Assembly: GCF_900188065.1 (NCBI RefSeq)
Contig: NZ_FZNQ01000002.1
Span: 186,001 to 250,000, forward strand
Direction of reading: 5' to 3'
Source: Halorubrum vacuolatum
GTDB lineage: Archaea > Halobacteriota > Halobacteria > Halobacteriales > Haloferacaceae
DNA: 64,000 nt
In this document: positions 15,891-24,575 of the stretch, one piece after another
Position numbering within the stretch: position 1 is the stretch's first letter
How the letters are laid out: every line of letters starts with the position of its first letter
Program-made: the position numbers and the translations under genes
Notes under the pieces: model-generated
What the model was told of the DNA's origin: nothing
What the model saw: only the letters and a program-made list of their open reading frames with translations
Database searches by the model: none

Positions 15891-17696
15891 TCAGCTCCGT
15901 TCACGACCCTCATACCGTTCCTGTTCCGCGACCCTGACCTCCGTATCGCCCCGCTCGGCGAACACCGTCCCGTCCTCACGTGTGAACGTGACCTCTTGTA
16001 GCGTGACGCTCTCGTTCCGTTCGGGGATAGCGGCGGTTTCGTTCGTGCCCTCGTGTTCGACCCGTAGCTCGAATCCCTCCTCGATCGCTGCCACCGTAAC
16101 CGTCCGTCCGTCTATCCGCGGCTCGGCCCGCTCGGGCTCGCTCACGAACGCCGTCGAACGGTCCCCATCGTAGATGAGGTCGACACGGTATGTCGCGCCC
16201 CCGTCGGCGGCGACCCACCCGCTTCGTTCCGCCCAGACGGTCTCACGCCAGCCGGTCCCACCGAGCTCAACCGCCCGATAGCCCCAGTGTTCGAGGGACC
16301 CCCGTGAGACCGCGGTGGTCCAAATCTGTCGCTCGGCGTTCTGGACGATCACTCCCGAGGTCGTCACCGACGTCGACCGGCCGAACGCCTCGATATCGAT
16401 CACGTTCACCATCTGATCCTCGACGCCCTCCGCGTACGTGACCTGATACCCCTCGATCTCGATCGGATCGCCGGGGAGGTCGCCGTCGTCGACGGTGACG
16501 AGGTTCGGCAGGATGCCCGGCCCAGCGACGGCGGCCAACGCCAAGATGACGAGCAGCAAGCCGATCGCCGCGGGTGTGGCGGATCCGATCGCCGACCTGA
16601 CGGTGTCCGGGTTCGGGTCCGCGTCGCTTCCGGCCGACGCAGTCGAGAGCCACGGGATCGACTCCCGAAGGGGTCGTTCCCTGCCGGCGACCGCGACCGC
16701 GACGATGAGCGCGAGCAACACCATGAGCGCCAGCCCAAGCGCGCGGTAAAGCTCGTAACGCTCGTTCCCGAGATACCAATAGACCGCCCAGAAGCGGCGC
16801 GAGGCACCGAAGAGGAGGACCGCAACGAACACGGTAAGCGCGGCGACATGTGCGTGCCCGGTTTCCGATCGCCGCCGGCGAAGCAACCAGGTCGCGACGA
16901 GTACGCCGGAGAGAAACCCGAGCGCGTGTCCCTGAATGGCGATGTTCGCCCAGCTCGGCGGGCCGTATGAGGAAGTCGCTGCGGCCAATTCGATAGGGTC
17001 CAAGATCGTCGAATAGATGACGCTCACGAGCGTCGATCCGGACAATGCCGCGATGGTGCCGATCGGATAATGGACCAACGCGAAGCCCCACAGCGCGAAC
17101 ACGACCCCCGAAAAGCCGATCACCGGTCCGAGCGCGAACAGCGAGGAGACACCGCCGAAAAGCAGGATCGCACCGGGGACGATACCGAACGCACGGACGT
17201 ACGGGGTTGCCGTGAGCGGGGTTCGGGCTCGGTCACCGCCGTCGGTTCGTACCGATGGATCGGCGGCATCGGCGGATCGATCCGATCCGTCCGCCGAGGT
17301 TTCGCGCTCACGTGGGAAGTGGCCGTACGCGTACTCGGCGAGCGCTCCGGCGACGAGCGTTGAGAGGAGGTTGCCGGTAATATGGCTCCGACTGGAGTGG
17401 GCGTAGCCGGACCAGAGCATCCCCTCGGGATAAAAATACGACCAACCGCGGAAGGGAATCACGACCGGCCGGTTGGGGTTTTCGAGCCCGCCTTGAACGA
17501 ACAGGTAGACGCCGATGACGAACGCCACGACGATCAAGGTGCCCCACGGCACGCCGTAAAGCAGCCGTGACTGTAGTTGTTGCTTCCACGATCCGGCCGG
17601 TGCATCGACCCGATGGACGATGACGGCGGCCAGGAGCACCGTCACCGCCGCGAGGATCAGGTGGGCGGTGTTGGACGCCAGCGCCTCCAGTACCAT
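15891..17696 (-). CDS. rhomboid-family intramembrane serine protease with C-terminal ectodomain
   Basis: 601 residues from MVLEALASNT. The rhomboid core has SHITGNLLS (oxyanion His/Asn), the catalytic Ser196 in VIGFSGVVFA and His257 in IQGHALGFLSG, within six or more membrane helices. A charged 40-residue loop (Asp/Ser/Arg rich) interrupts the core. After the core come three more hydrophobic helices and, from about residue 405, a soluble beta-rich region of about 190 residues (EGYQVTYAEGVEDQMVNV onward) probably outside the cell. Cleaves membrane proteins within the bilayer; known haloarchaeal rhomboids affect S-layer and motility proteins. Twice the size of a minimal rhomboid. The neighbouring TnpB remnant ends 99 bases upstream of its start. 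Confidence 0.88.
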   Translation of the reverse strand: MVLEALASNTAHLILAAVTVLLAAVIVHRVDAPAGSWKQQLQSRLLYGVPWGTLIVVAFVIGVYLFVQGGLENPNRPVVIPFRGWSYFYPEGMLWSGYAHSSRSHITGNLLSTLVAGALAEYAYGHFPRERETSADGSDRSADAADPSVRTDGGDRARTPLTATPYVRAFGIVPGAILLFGGVSSLFALGPVIGFSGVVFALWGFALVHYPIGTIAALSGSTLVSVIYSTILDPIELAAATSSYGPPSWANIAIQGHALGFLSGVLVATWLLRRRRSETGHAHVAALTVFVAVLLFGASRRFWAVYWYLGNERYELYRALGLALMVLLALIVAVAVAGRERPLRESIPWLSTASAGSDADPNPDTVRSAIGSATPAAIGLLLVILALAAVAGPGILPNLVTVDDGDLPGDPIEIEGYQVTYAEGVEDQMVNVIDIEAFGRSTSVTTSGVIVQNAERQIWTTAVSRGSLEHWGYRAVELGGTGWRETVWAERSGWVAADGGATYRVDLIYDGDRSTAFVSEPERAEPRIDGRTVTVAAIEEGFELRVEHEGTNETAAIPERNESVTLQEVTFTREDGTVFAERGDTEVRVAEQERYEGRERS

Positions 17697-17748
17697 AGCC
17701 TGTGGAAAGCGCTCGGTCACATATCAATCCGCGGGTGGATGACACCCT

Positions 17749-17768
17749 CCCCGGCGTGAACGCCGGGG
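17749..17768. repeat. right-end hairpin of the decayed IS200/IS605-type element
   Basis: CCCCGGCG-TGAA-CGCCGGGG, a perfect 8-bp stem with a 4-base loop, 27 bases beyond the TnpB stop codon. Sub-terminal hairpins of this kind mark the ends of IS200/IS605/IS1341 elements, and the omega-RNA (reRNA) of TnpB systems comes from this end. It may also now act as a terminator. Confidence 0.7.
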
Positions 17769-17794
17769 TTTCCTCCGTGGGGGTCTCAACTGGT

Positions 17795-18100
17795 CTAAGA
17801 TTCCCCGGAGGCAACATTCCCGTCATGGTGGACGGTACTCGGGTCTGTTCGCTGTTCTTTGGAACGGTGAGAGCGTGGTGACTCCAGCCATTCGTGGCTG
17901 TCCCACTCGAACCGCACGGGCCGTGCCATCGGCCTGACTGGCTGTTCTGTCTGCCGGCTCAGGAACGTTTCCGACGCCGTAAGGTCGGCGTGGCCCTCGA
18001 ATCCACACGGACAGATGAACGTGTCCTGATGCCGTGTCGTTCGGTCTGTCGAACCACACTGCGGGCACTCCTGACTGACCGACCGAGAAATTCCAGTCGC
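17795..18100 (-). pseudogene. C-terminal remnant of TnpB (IS200/IS605/IS1341 family)
   Basis: An open stretch of 101 residues without a start codon. Translated from 18100 it reads [20 protein letters not shown], then [20 protein letters not shown], then a charged tail ending VASGES. The CxxC...CxxC zinc ribbon and the following HADxxAS segment are the zinc finger and third RuvC motif of TnpB; the first two RuvC motifs and the whole N-terminal domain are absent. The frame is opened directly after the TAA stop of the UPF0058 gene, with which it shares reading frame. So only the last quarter of tnpB and the right end persist. Nuclease activity is not possible, but the part that encodes the guide RNA scaffold in intact elements is preserved. 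Confidence 0.85.
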
Positions 18101-18379
18101 TTAGATCTTGCTCTCGGCGTCCTCAGCGAGCTCCTCCATCCGTTTGCCGACCCGCCCAGCGGGGGAGAACTCGTCCTCGCTCATCGCGCTCGCCAGTGCG
18201 TTGCCGAGCACGAACACCGCGTGTTTGTGCTCGCTTTTCGATTTATGAACGTGTGAGGGGTCCACGTCCAGTTCGTCGTACGGTTCAAAAAGCGTCGAGT
18301 CGACGCTCTCTTGGGACCGGAAGTACTCCATGATGGACACCATCTGTTCGTGAAGTTCCAGCAGTTCGTCCTTGTGCAT
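18101..18379 (-). CDS. UPF0058 family protein
   Basis: 92 residues from MHKDELLELHEQM. Helical, acidic protein matching the UPF0058 archaeal family: LHEQMVSIMEYF, SHVHKSKSEHKHAVFVLGNALASAM with clustered histidines. Function unknown; the His-rich helix suggests metal binding but this is inference. A minus-strand TTAAATGG about 25 bases upstream of 18379 fits leaderless transcription, so the longer open frame to 18466 is rejected. Its stop codon is the last base triplet before the TnpB remnant. Confidence 0.88.
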   Translation of the reverse strand: MHKDELLELHEQMVSIMEYFRSQESVDSTLFEPYDELDVDPSHVHKSKSEHKHAVFVLGNALASAMSEDEFSPAGRVGKRMEELAEDAESKI

Positions 18380-18618
18380 ACGAACGCTACGGTCGGACGA
18401 CCATTTAACGGTTGTTGCGAACTGGCCCCTTCGAGGAGCACAGAACGCGAACCGGCGGACGATCACCCCTGCCGAATCAGGGAAGCCGACCGAATCAGCT
18501 GAATCGACCTATGTCGCACGCTCGATCACGGAAGTGCAAGAGGAAACCCACGAGTTCCGTCGTAGGTTATCGATAAGCGGTCCCACGGCCGATCGTAGCC
18601 ATGTGCGCTCCCGATAGC

Positions 18619-18834
18619 TCAGAAGACGTACTCGTCCTCGTGGCCCATCATCCCCTCGTCCTCAAAGCCCGGTGTCTCACTGTCGTCGATCGGGCCGCTC
18701 GTTTTATACGCTTTGATGCCGGTGGACAGGAGCTCCTCGACCGCCTCCTCGCGGTTGAGGAACTCGCCCTCTTCGACCATCTGCGCGATCTGCATTTCGA
18801 GGTGTTCCGGCACCGTAATCTGGACTTTCGGCAT
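18619..18834 (-). CDS. ribbon-helix-helix (CopG/Arc-like) protein
   Basis: 71 residues. MPKVQITVPEHLEMQIAQMV is the beta strand and first helix of an RHH fold, with the second helix in FLNREEAVEELLSTGIKAY; a 25-residue acidic tail follows. RHH dimers bind DNA through the N-terminal strand. A minus-strand TTTATATAG lies about 34 bases upstream, giving a short leader. It diverges from cetZ (start at 19097), so it is a candidate regulator of that gene or of itself. Confidence 0.85.
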   Translation of the reverse strand: MPKVQITVPEHLEMQIAQMVEEGEFLNREEAVEELLSTGIKAYKTSGPIDDSETPGFEDEGMMGHEDEYVF

Positions 18835-19096
18835 TCTCTGCTCGGCAGTAATGCCATCGGCTATATAAACTTGGCGTCGGCCATCCCACACGACTCGTCG
18901 CAGCCGAGGGTGATCGTTCCTGCACTGTACAACGCTGGCACGGTTACGATCCCGCTTGGGGAGCGGCCGTACGACAGATAACATAGCTACTTTCGATGAG
19001 AAAGCTCGTCCGACGCACTTGACGATCACGGTCGAGAAGCGTTCGATTTCCAACCTTTATACCCCCAGCCTGCGTAAGCGCATGTGGTGTGTTTAT

Positions 19097-20266
19097 ATGA
19101 AACTCGTCCTGATCGGGATCGGCCAGGCCGGTGGAAAGATCGTCGACGAGTTCATCGCATACGACGCGGCGACGGGGGCGAACGTCGTACGCGGGGCGAT
19201 CGCGGTGAACACGGCGAAAGCCGACCTCGAGGGGATCGACCACCTCCCGCGTGACCGGCGGATCCTGATCGGTCAGGGACGCGTGAAGGGTCACGGCGTC
19301 GGCGCCGACAATGAACTGGGTGCGGAGATCGCCGAGGAAGATATCGACGAGATCCAAGGCGCACTCGACGGCGTCCCCGTTCACGAAGTGGACGCCTTCC
19401 TCGTCGTGGCCGGGCTCGGCGGCGGGACGGGCTCCGGCGGCGCACCCGTGATCGCCCGCCATCTCAAACGGATCCACACGGAGCCAGTCTACGGACTTGG
19501 GATCCTTCCCGGGAACGACGAGGGCGGAATCTACACGCTCAACGCCGCACGGTCGTTGAAGACGTTCGTCGACGAGGTTGACAACCTGCTCGTCTTCGAC
19601 AACGACGCGTGGCGACAGACCGGCGAATCGCTCAAAGGGGGATACGACGCGCTCAATGCCGAGTTGGTGAAGCGGTTCGGCGTGCTCTTCAGCGCCGGCG
19701 AAATCCGTGCGGGTGGCGATGTCGCCGAGAGCGTCGTCGATTCCTCGGAGATCATCAACACGCTCGCCGGCGGCGGCATCTCGTCGCTTGGATACGCCGA
19801 GGTCGACGTGGAGGAACCGGAACGGCAGGGGCTCCTCTCACGGTTTCGTGGCGAGGAGATTTCGCTTGACGCGACACAGACGACCAACCGGATCACAAGC
19901 CTCGTCCGGAAGGCGACGCTCGGCCGACTGACGCTCCCCTGTGATGTGAGCGGAACCGAACGGGCGCTGCTCGTCGCCGCCGGGCCGCCGGAGTACCTCA
20001 ACCGGAAGGGAATAGAGCGCGGCCGGAAGTGGTTGGAGGAACAGACGGGTTCGATGGAGGTTCGCGGCGGGGACTTCCCACGACGCGGCGAGGGAACCGT
20101 CGCAGCGCTGGTCCTGCTCGGTGGCGTCACGAACGTCCCCCGGGTGAAGGAGCTTCAACAGGTCGCCGTCGAGGCACAACGAAACATCGGCGAGATCACC
20201 GAAGAGAGCGAGGACCGGTTCGCGGACCTCATGGACAGCGACGACGAACTGGAGTCGCTGTTCTGA
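19097..20266 (+). CDS. CetZ-family tubulin-like GTPase
   Basis: 389 residues from MKLVLIGIGQAGGK. FtsZ/tubulin-fold protein of the archaeal CetZ group: N-terminal GIGQAGGK nucleotide loop, AVNTAKADL, the tubulin G-box GLGGGTGSGG (about residues 106-115), LPGNDEGGIYTLNAARSL and the C-terminal GTPase-activating-domain strands. CetZ proteins control cell shape and motility in Haloferax. A TTTATAC box at about 19055 lies 25 bases from an earlier in-frame ATG at 19082 (adding MWCVY) and 40 from 19097; the family N-terminus favours 19097. Which CetZ paralogue it is cannot be settled by eye. Tail-to-tail with the HTH gene, 15 bases apart. Confidence 0.92.
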   Translation: MKLVLIGIGQAGGKIVDEFIAYDAATGANVVRGAIAVNTAKADLEGIDHLPRDRRILIGQGRVKGHGVGADNELGAEIAEEDIDEIQGALDGVPVHEVDAFLVVAGLGGGTGSGGAPVIARHLKRIHTEPVYGLGILPGNDEGGIYTLNAARSLKTFVDEVDNLLVFDNDAWRQTGESLKGGYDALNAELVKRFGVLFSAGEIRAGGDVAESVVDSSEIINTLAGGGISSLGYAEVDVEEPERQGLLSRFRGEEISLDATQTTNRITSLVRKATLGRLTLPCDVSGTERALLVAAGPPEYLNRKGIERGRKWLEEQTGSMEVRGGDFPRRGEGTVAALVLLGGVTNVPRVKELQQVAVEAQRNIGEITEESEDRFADLMDSDDELESLF

Positions 20267-20281
20267 TCCGTGGGGTCGGAC

Positions 20282-21076
20282 TCACCGTTCAAACGTCGTC
20301 GGATCGAACGATTCGGCGGACTCCCAGTAGCTCGTGAACGTCCCTTCCGCCCACTCGTGAACCGCCCGATCGGCGGTGTGTATGGATGCACGGAGGATCC
20401 CATCGTCGTCACGTACGAGCACCGTCACGGCGTCATCCGTGATCGTGACGGCGAGCGGGATATCCTCCCGACGGACCCGGATCGACGCGTCCTCGCTTTC
20501 AGCGAGCGACCGAAGCCGGTCCCACAGACGGTCATCCACCGCAAGCGCCTCGATCGCGCTCGCCGAGAGAACCGCCTCGAACGTTCCGTCGCCCGACTGT
20601 ACACGATCGTGGGCCACCGACAGGCTCTGTTCGTTGAGCGTGTGTGAAAAGGCCCGAAGGCTGTCGGCGTCGGCCATCGCCTCAAGTACGTGCTGGAGCG
20701 GGGCGCTCGGGCGAGTTCGGGTCGGAACGACGACGTTCGCGTCCGCGAGTCGGCGCAGATCGAAGGACAACTGCGCCGTCGGGAGGTACGCGATCACGTC
20801 ACGCAGTTTGGCCTCGGTCTCGAAGACGGTCACGAGGTCACCGATCCCGTCGGCGACCAGCACGCCGGTGGCGGTCGCGACGTAGCCGGCCCCCTCTCGG
20901 CGGACCCACGAACGCTCGGTGAAATCCTCCAGGATCCGCCCGAGGGTCGCCTGCGACGCCCCGGTGGCGGTTGCGAGATCCCTTCGCGTTTGCATTCCCT
21001 CCGCGACCAGCCGTAAGACCGCAACGCGGTTCTTCGAGCGAACGAGAAACTCGATCTCCTCAAGCGGGGCCACCAT
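20282..21076 (-). CDS. winged-helix regulator (FilR1-like middle domain)
   Basis: 264 residues from MVAPLEEIEFLVRSKNR. N-terminal winged helix: IEFLVRSKNRVAVLRLVAEG, TRRDLATATGASQATLGRILEDF as the helix-turn-helix, then a wing. The remaining 170 residues resemble the sensory middle domain of haloarchaeal regulators of this layout, with LLSFDLRRLADANV-like helix, and a beta-rich end including RVRREDIPLAVTITDDAV and an HTADRAVHEWAEGTF helix. No cofactor motif visible. Starts at the ATG whose upstream frame extends only into an unlike sequence. Divergent from the DMT gene at 21349, which it might control. Confidence 0.85.
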   Translation of the reverse strand: MVAPLEEIEFLVRSKNRVAVLRLVAEGMQTRRDLATATGASQATLGRILEDFTERSWVRREGAGYVATATGVLVADGIGDLVTVFETEAKLRDVIAYLPTAQLSFDLRRLADANVVVPTRTRPSAPLQHVLEAMADADSLRAFSHTLNEQSLSVAHDRVQSGDGTFEAVLSASAIEALAVDDRLWDRLRSLAESEDASIRVRREDIPLAVTITDDAVTVLVRDDDGILRASIHTADRAVHEWAEGTFTSYWESAESFDPTTFER

Positions 21077-21348
21077 ATCCGGTCCAATGCCCGATGAGAT
21101 AAACCGGCTTCGGGTCGCTCCGTGGGAAATACCGTTCGCGGAAAACGGCCAATACTTCGTTATCAGCGGGTGTCGCGTGTATCGGTGAGATTTCATCCCG
21201 CGCCGACCTTTCACCTCGTGCAGATCCATCGTGACTTGCTAAAGGATCTTCGGCGTGCAATAATTCCTGAGATCCATTATACGTCTCCGAATTCTTCTTC
21301 ACGATGTGACCATCGTACCGAAGATGAACGATCGTTCGTCCGCGAGCT

Positions 21349-22311
21349 ATGTGGGGGTGTGGCGCTAACGTGTTCACCCGACGAACCGGGGCGCTGTTCG
21401 TCGTCTCCGCCCTGCTTTTCGGCGGAACGTTCGTCGCCGCGCGGATCGGGCTTGAGTACCTCCCGCCGCTGTTCTTCGTGGCCCTGCGGTTCGACCTCGG
21501 TGCGATCGTTCTCCTCACGTTCGCGGCAGCGACGCTCTCCCGGGAGGAGCTTCAGCCCCGAACCCTCGGCGACGTCGTCGGCATCCTCGCGACCGGCGTG
21601 ATCGTCATCGGGCTGACGAACGCCCTGTTGTTCGTCGGCCAGCAGTACGTGACGAGCGGGGTCGCCGCGGTCGTCTTCAGCCTCAATCCGATCCTCACGC
21701 CGGTCTTTGCGGCGCTTTTGCTTTCGGAGGGACGTCTCCCGGTTCGTGGAGCTGTCGGTATGGGACTCGGACTGCTCGGTGTCGTGCTCGTCGCCGATCC
21801 CGGCTCCGTCGCGCTGCTCGGCGGCGGCCTCGGCGTGCCGTTGGTGTTCGGTGCGGCCGTCGTGAGCGCGCTCGGCGCCGTGGTGATCCGCCGTGCGGAC
21901 GCAACGTTGTCGAGCACCGCCCGGACCGTGTGGGGCGTCCCACTTGCGGCCGTTCTCTCCCATGGACTGAGCTACGCCGCCGGTGAGTCGGTTATCGGGC
22001 TCTCGCTTCCGCCGGTCGCGCTCGCGGCGCTTTTATATGTCGGCGTGGGTTCCGGCGCGGTCGCGTACCTCACCTACTTCGCGCTCATCGACGAGGCGGG
22101 CGCGACGGAGGCCAATCTGATGTTCTACTTCGTGCCAGTCGTGTCCGCGATCGGCGGCTTCGTGCTCCTCGGCGAGACCCTCTCTATCGGATCGATCGTC
22201 GGTTTCGTGATCATCTTCGCCGGCTTCCTGCTCGTGAGCGGGCTTCCGGCGGCGTTCACGACGCCGTTCAAACGGAGCGTCCGTGACCGGCTCGCCCACC
22301 TAGGGATCTGA
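21349..22311 (+). CDS. EamA/DMT-family membrane transporter
   Basis: 320 residues with ten predicted helices in two EamA halves; typical phrases are SALLFGGTFVAARIGLEYLPPLFFVALRF in helix 1-2 and, in the second half, YFVPVVSAIGGFVLLGETLS, the conserved end-of-domain glutamate of DMT exporters. An alternative GTG start at 21370 (VFTRRTGALF) would begin nearer helix 1 and is equally possible. Probably exports small metabolites; substrate unknown. Separated from the divergent HTH gene by 272 bases that hold no gene. Confidence 0.87.
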   Translation: MWGCGANVFTRRTGALFVVSALLFGGTFVAARIGLEYLPPLFFVALRFDLGAIVLLTFAAATLSREELQPRTLGDVVGILATGVIVIGLTNALLFVGQQYVTSGVAAVVFSLNPILTPVFAALLLSEGRLPVRGAVGMGLGLLGVVLVADPGSVALLGGGLGVPLVFGAAVVSALGAVVIRRADATLSSTARTVWGVPLAAVLSHGLSYAAGESVIGLSLPPVALAALLYVGVGSGAVAYLTYFALIDEAGATEANLMFYFVPVVSAIGGFVLLGETLSIGSIVGFVIIFAGFLLVSGLPAAFTTPFKRSVRDRLAHLGI

Positions 22312-22507
22312 TCCAGAAACGCCGACGTTCCGTCCGCGGCGAATCGGTTCCGGAACGGTCGGGCCGGCGAGGCCGGTTTCGAGACGACCGTTCAAGCGAG
22401 GTCCGACGGATCCTTGCGTGCCAGGGCCATATCACACGTCAGCGTTCCACGACTCCACGCGCGTCCGGAGCGGTACAGATAGGTGTGACGAACGGCTAGG
22501 TGGGCAC

Positions 22508-23122
22508 ATGACGGAGCATGAAACCGACGCCGTCACAGACCTCACCGACCTCTATGCAGCCTACGGGGAGGAGCGGCTGCCTCCGGGTCAACGGCAAACC
22601 GACCGCTTTCCGGTCCTCTCGAAGTCGGGGACGCCGTCGATCGATCCCGAGACGTATCGGTTCGAGGTGTGGGGGGCGGTCACCGAGGAACTCACCTACT
22701 CGCTGGCTGCGTTCCGCGACCTTCCGTCGGTGACACAACGGCAGGACTTCCACTGTGTAACCGGGTGGAGCAAGTTCGACTGTCGCTTCACGGGCGTCCC
22801 GTTTTCGGAGATCATCGACCGTGCCGGCGTCAGCGACGATGCCGCACACGTCCTCTTTCACGCCGCCGACGGCTACACGACGAACCTCCCGCTTGAGGCG
22901 TGCGATCGTGAGGGGGTACTGTTCACCTACGGGTACGACGGCGACGACCTTCCTCCCGATCACGGCGGGCCGATCCGCGTCGTCACTCCACACAAGTACG
23001 CGTATAAGGGGGCGAAATGGGTGACCGGCGTCGAGTTCCTCACCGAACCGACACTCGGCTACTGGGAACGACGTGGATACAGCGACACCGCGAACCCGTG
23101 GAACGAGGAACGATACGGCTGA
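22508..23122 (+). CDS. molybdopterin-dependent sulfite-oxidase-like oxidoreductase
   Basis: 204 residues from MTEHETDAVT. Sulfite oxidase catalytic-fold protein of the short, cofactor-only type: PPGQRQTDRFPVLSKSG, the Mo-ligating cysteine in FHCVTGWSKFDCRFTGVPF, and RVVTPHKYAYKGAKWV, ending YWERRGYSDTANPWNEERYG. The YuiH/YedY-like group lacks heme. No TAT signal is present, so it should be cytoplasmic, unlike YedY. Substrate unknown; related enzymes reduce methionine sulfoxide or oxidise sulfite. The frame is open to 22418, but family alignment starts near 22508. Confidence 0.9.
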   Translation: MTEHETDAVTDLTDLYAAYGEERLPPGQRQTDRFPVLSKSGTPSIDPETYRFEVWGAVTEELTYSLAAFRDLPSVTQRQDFHCVTGWSKFDCRFTGVPFSEIIDRAGVSDDAAHVLFHAADGYTTNLPLEACDREGVLFTYGYDGDDLPPDHGGPIRVVTPHKYAYKGAKWVTGVEFLTEPTLGYWERRGYSDTANPWNEERYG

Positions 23123-23233
23123 GAGGTGATCCGTCGAATGCCACATGGTTATGTAAATGAGAACGACTCAGCTTGGTGCCGGGGACGACCGCGATAGGTA
23201 GCGTAAAGGCCACGCGGACCCGATCGATTTTCG

Positions 23234-24571
23234 ATGGACCTGCCGCGCCCGACATCGTCGCCGGGGCTGATCAGCCGGAGCATCAGGATCGACCCGCCGA
23301 CGTTTGGCGCGGCGTTCGAGGCCCTTCCGACGCCCCGCACGGGATGGAGCGCCCCCGACGATGCGCTGGTGCTCGGTGGCGACGCGGCCGCGACGATCAC
23401 GGCGACGGGAACGGATCGATTCGCCGAGATCCGCATGGGTGCCGACGAACTCTTCGAGAGCGGCGATGTCCATGCGGGCACGGAGGCCGCGAGGCCGCGG
23501 TTATTCGGTGGGTTTGCCTTCCATGAGGGCGGATGCTCGGGCAGTCCGTGGGAACCGTTCCCGGAGGCACGGTTCGTCCTTCCGCGCGTCCAGGTCACGT
23601 TCGCCGACAACGGCACGTGGCTGACGGTGAACGACGCGTCCACCGACGCAACCGCCGCAACGGTCGAGGAGCGTCTCGATCGTGAGCGAACCGCGATCGA
23701 GGGTTCGACCGTGGTCGACGACCGGCCACCTCGGCCAGGGATACGTGAACGGCGACGAACGACGGATCGTCGCGCGTGGAAACGAAGCGTCGAAGCGGCG
23801 ATCGAACGGATCCGGAACGGCGACCTCCGCAAGGTCGTATTGGCACAGGCCTTGGAGGCGGAACTCGCGGCCACGTTCCCGCGTGCGGCAACGCTCGAAC
23901 GGCTCACAGCGAAGTATCCGGACTGTCACCGCTACTGGTTCGAGCCCGATGATGGCGAGGCGATGTTTTTCGGTGCGACGCCTGAACGGCTCGTCTCCCT
24001 CCGTGGACGGACCGTAGAGACCGACGCGCTGGCGGGTACGACGGGTCGAGGGGAGACCCCGGCGGAGGACGAATGGTTGGCCGAGGAGCTGTTGGCCGAC
24101 TCAAAAAACGTTCACGAACACGATCTGGTCGCGGAGACGATCCGTGCGCAGTTGGAGCCGTATGCCGCCTCCATCGCCGCGGGAAGTCGGCGGGTCCGGC
24201 GGCTCGCGACGGTCCAGCATCTGCACACACCGATCACCGCCGAGCTGGACGCCGACAGACACGTGCTCGAACTCGTCGAGGCGCTTCATCCGACACCGGC
24301 CGTCGGTGGACTACCACCGGCGCAGGCGCTCGAAACCATCCACGAGACGGAGCCGTTCGATCGGGGATGGTATGCGGCACCGGTAGGCTGGATCGATGCG
24401 GCCGGAAACGGGGCGTTCGCCGTGGCGATCCGATCGGCCGTGGCGGAACCAACGCGGGCGACGCTCTTTGCCGGCGTCGGTCTCGTCGCCGACTCGGACC
24501 CGGATCAAGAATGGGACGAGATCCAACTCAAATATCGGCCGATCCTCGACGAACTGGAGGCTGACCGGTGA
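23234..24571 (+). CDS. menF: isochorismate synthase
   Basis: 445 residues. Chorismate-binding enzyme: the C-terminal two-thirds carries SVEAAIERIRNGDLRKVVLAQ, FFGATPERLVSLRGRTVETDALAGTTGRG, LHTPITAEL, EALHPTPAVGG and the late FAVAIRSAV and LFAGVGLVADSDPDQEWDE, the Mg-binding glutamates among them. The conserved lysine in RKVVLAQ and the LHPTPAVGG tail mark the isochorismate synthase (MenF/EntC) class rather than anthranilate synthase. First step from chorismate to menaquinone. Usual haloarchaeal partners menD, menB and menC are not adjacent; a MenE-like ligase is 11 kb upstream. Convergent with the PAC2 gene, four bases away. Confidence 0.92.
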   Translation: MDLPRPTSSPGLISRSIRIDPPTFGAAFEALPTPRTGWSAPDDALVLGGDAAATITATGTDRFAEIRMGADELFESGDVHAGTEAARPRLFGGFAFHEGGCSGSPWEPFPEARFVLPRVQVTFADNGTWLTVNDASTDATAATVEERLDRERTAIEGSTVVDDRPPRPGIRERRRTTDRRAWKRSVEAAIERIRNGDLRKVVLAQALEAELAATFPRAATLERLTAKYPDCHRYWFEPDDGEAMFFGATPERLVSLRGRTVETDALAGTTGRGETPAEDEWLAEELLADSKNVHEHDLVAETIRAQLEPYAASIAAGSRRVRRLATVQHLHTPITAELDADRHVLELVEALHPTPAVGGLPPAQALETIHETEPFDRGWYAAPVGWIDAAGNGAFAVAIRSAVAEPTRATLFAGVGLVADSDPDQEWDEIQLKYRPILDELEADR

Positions 24572-24575
24572 GCCG

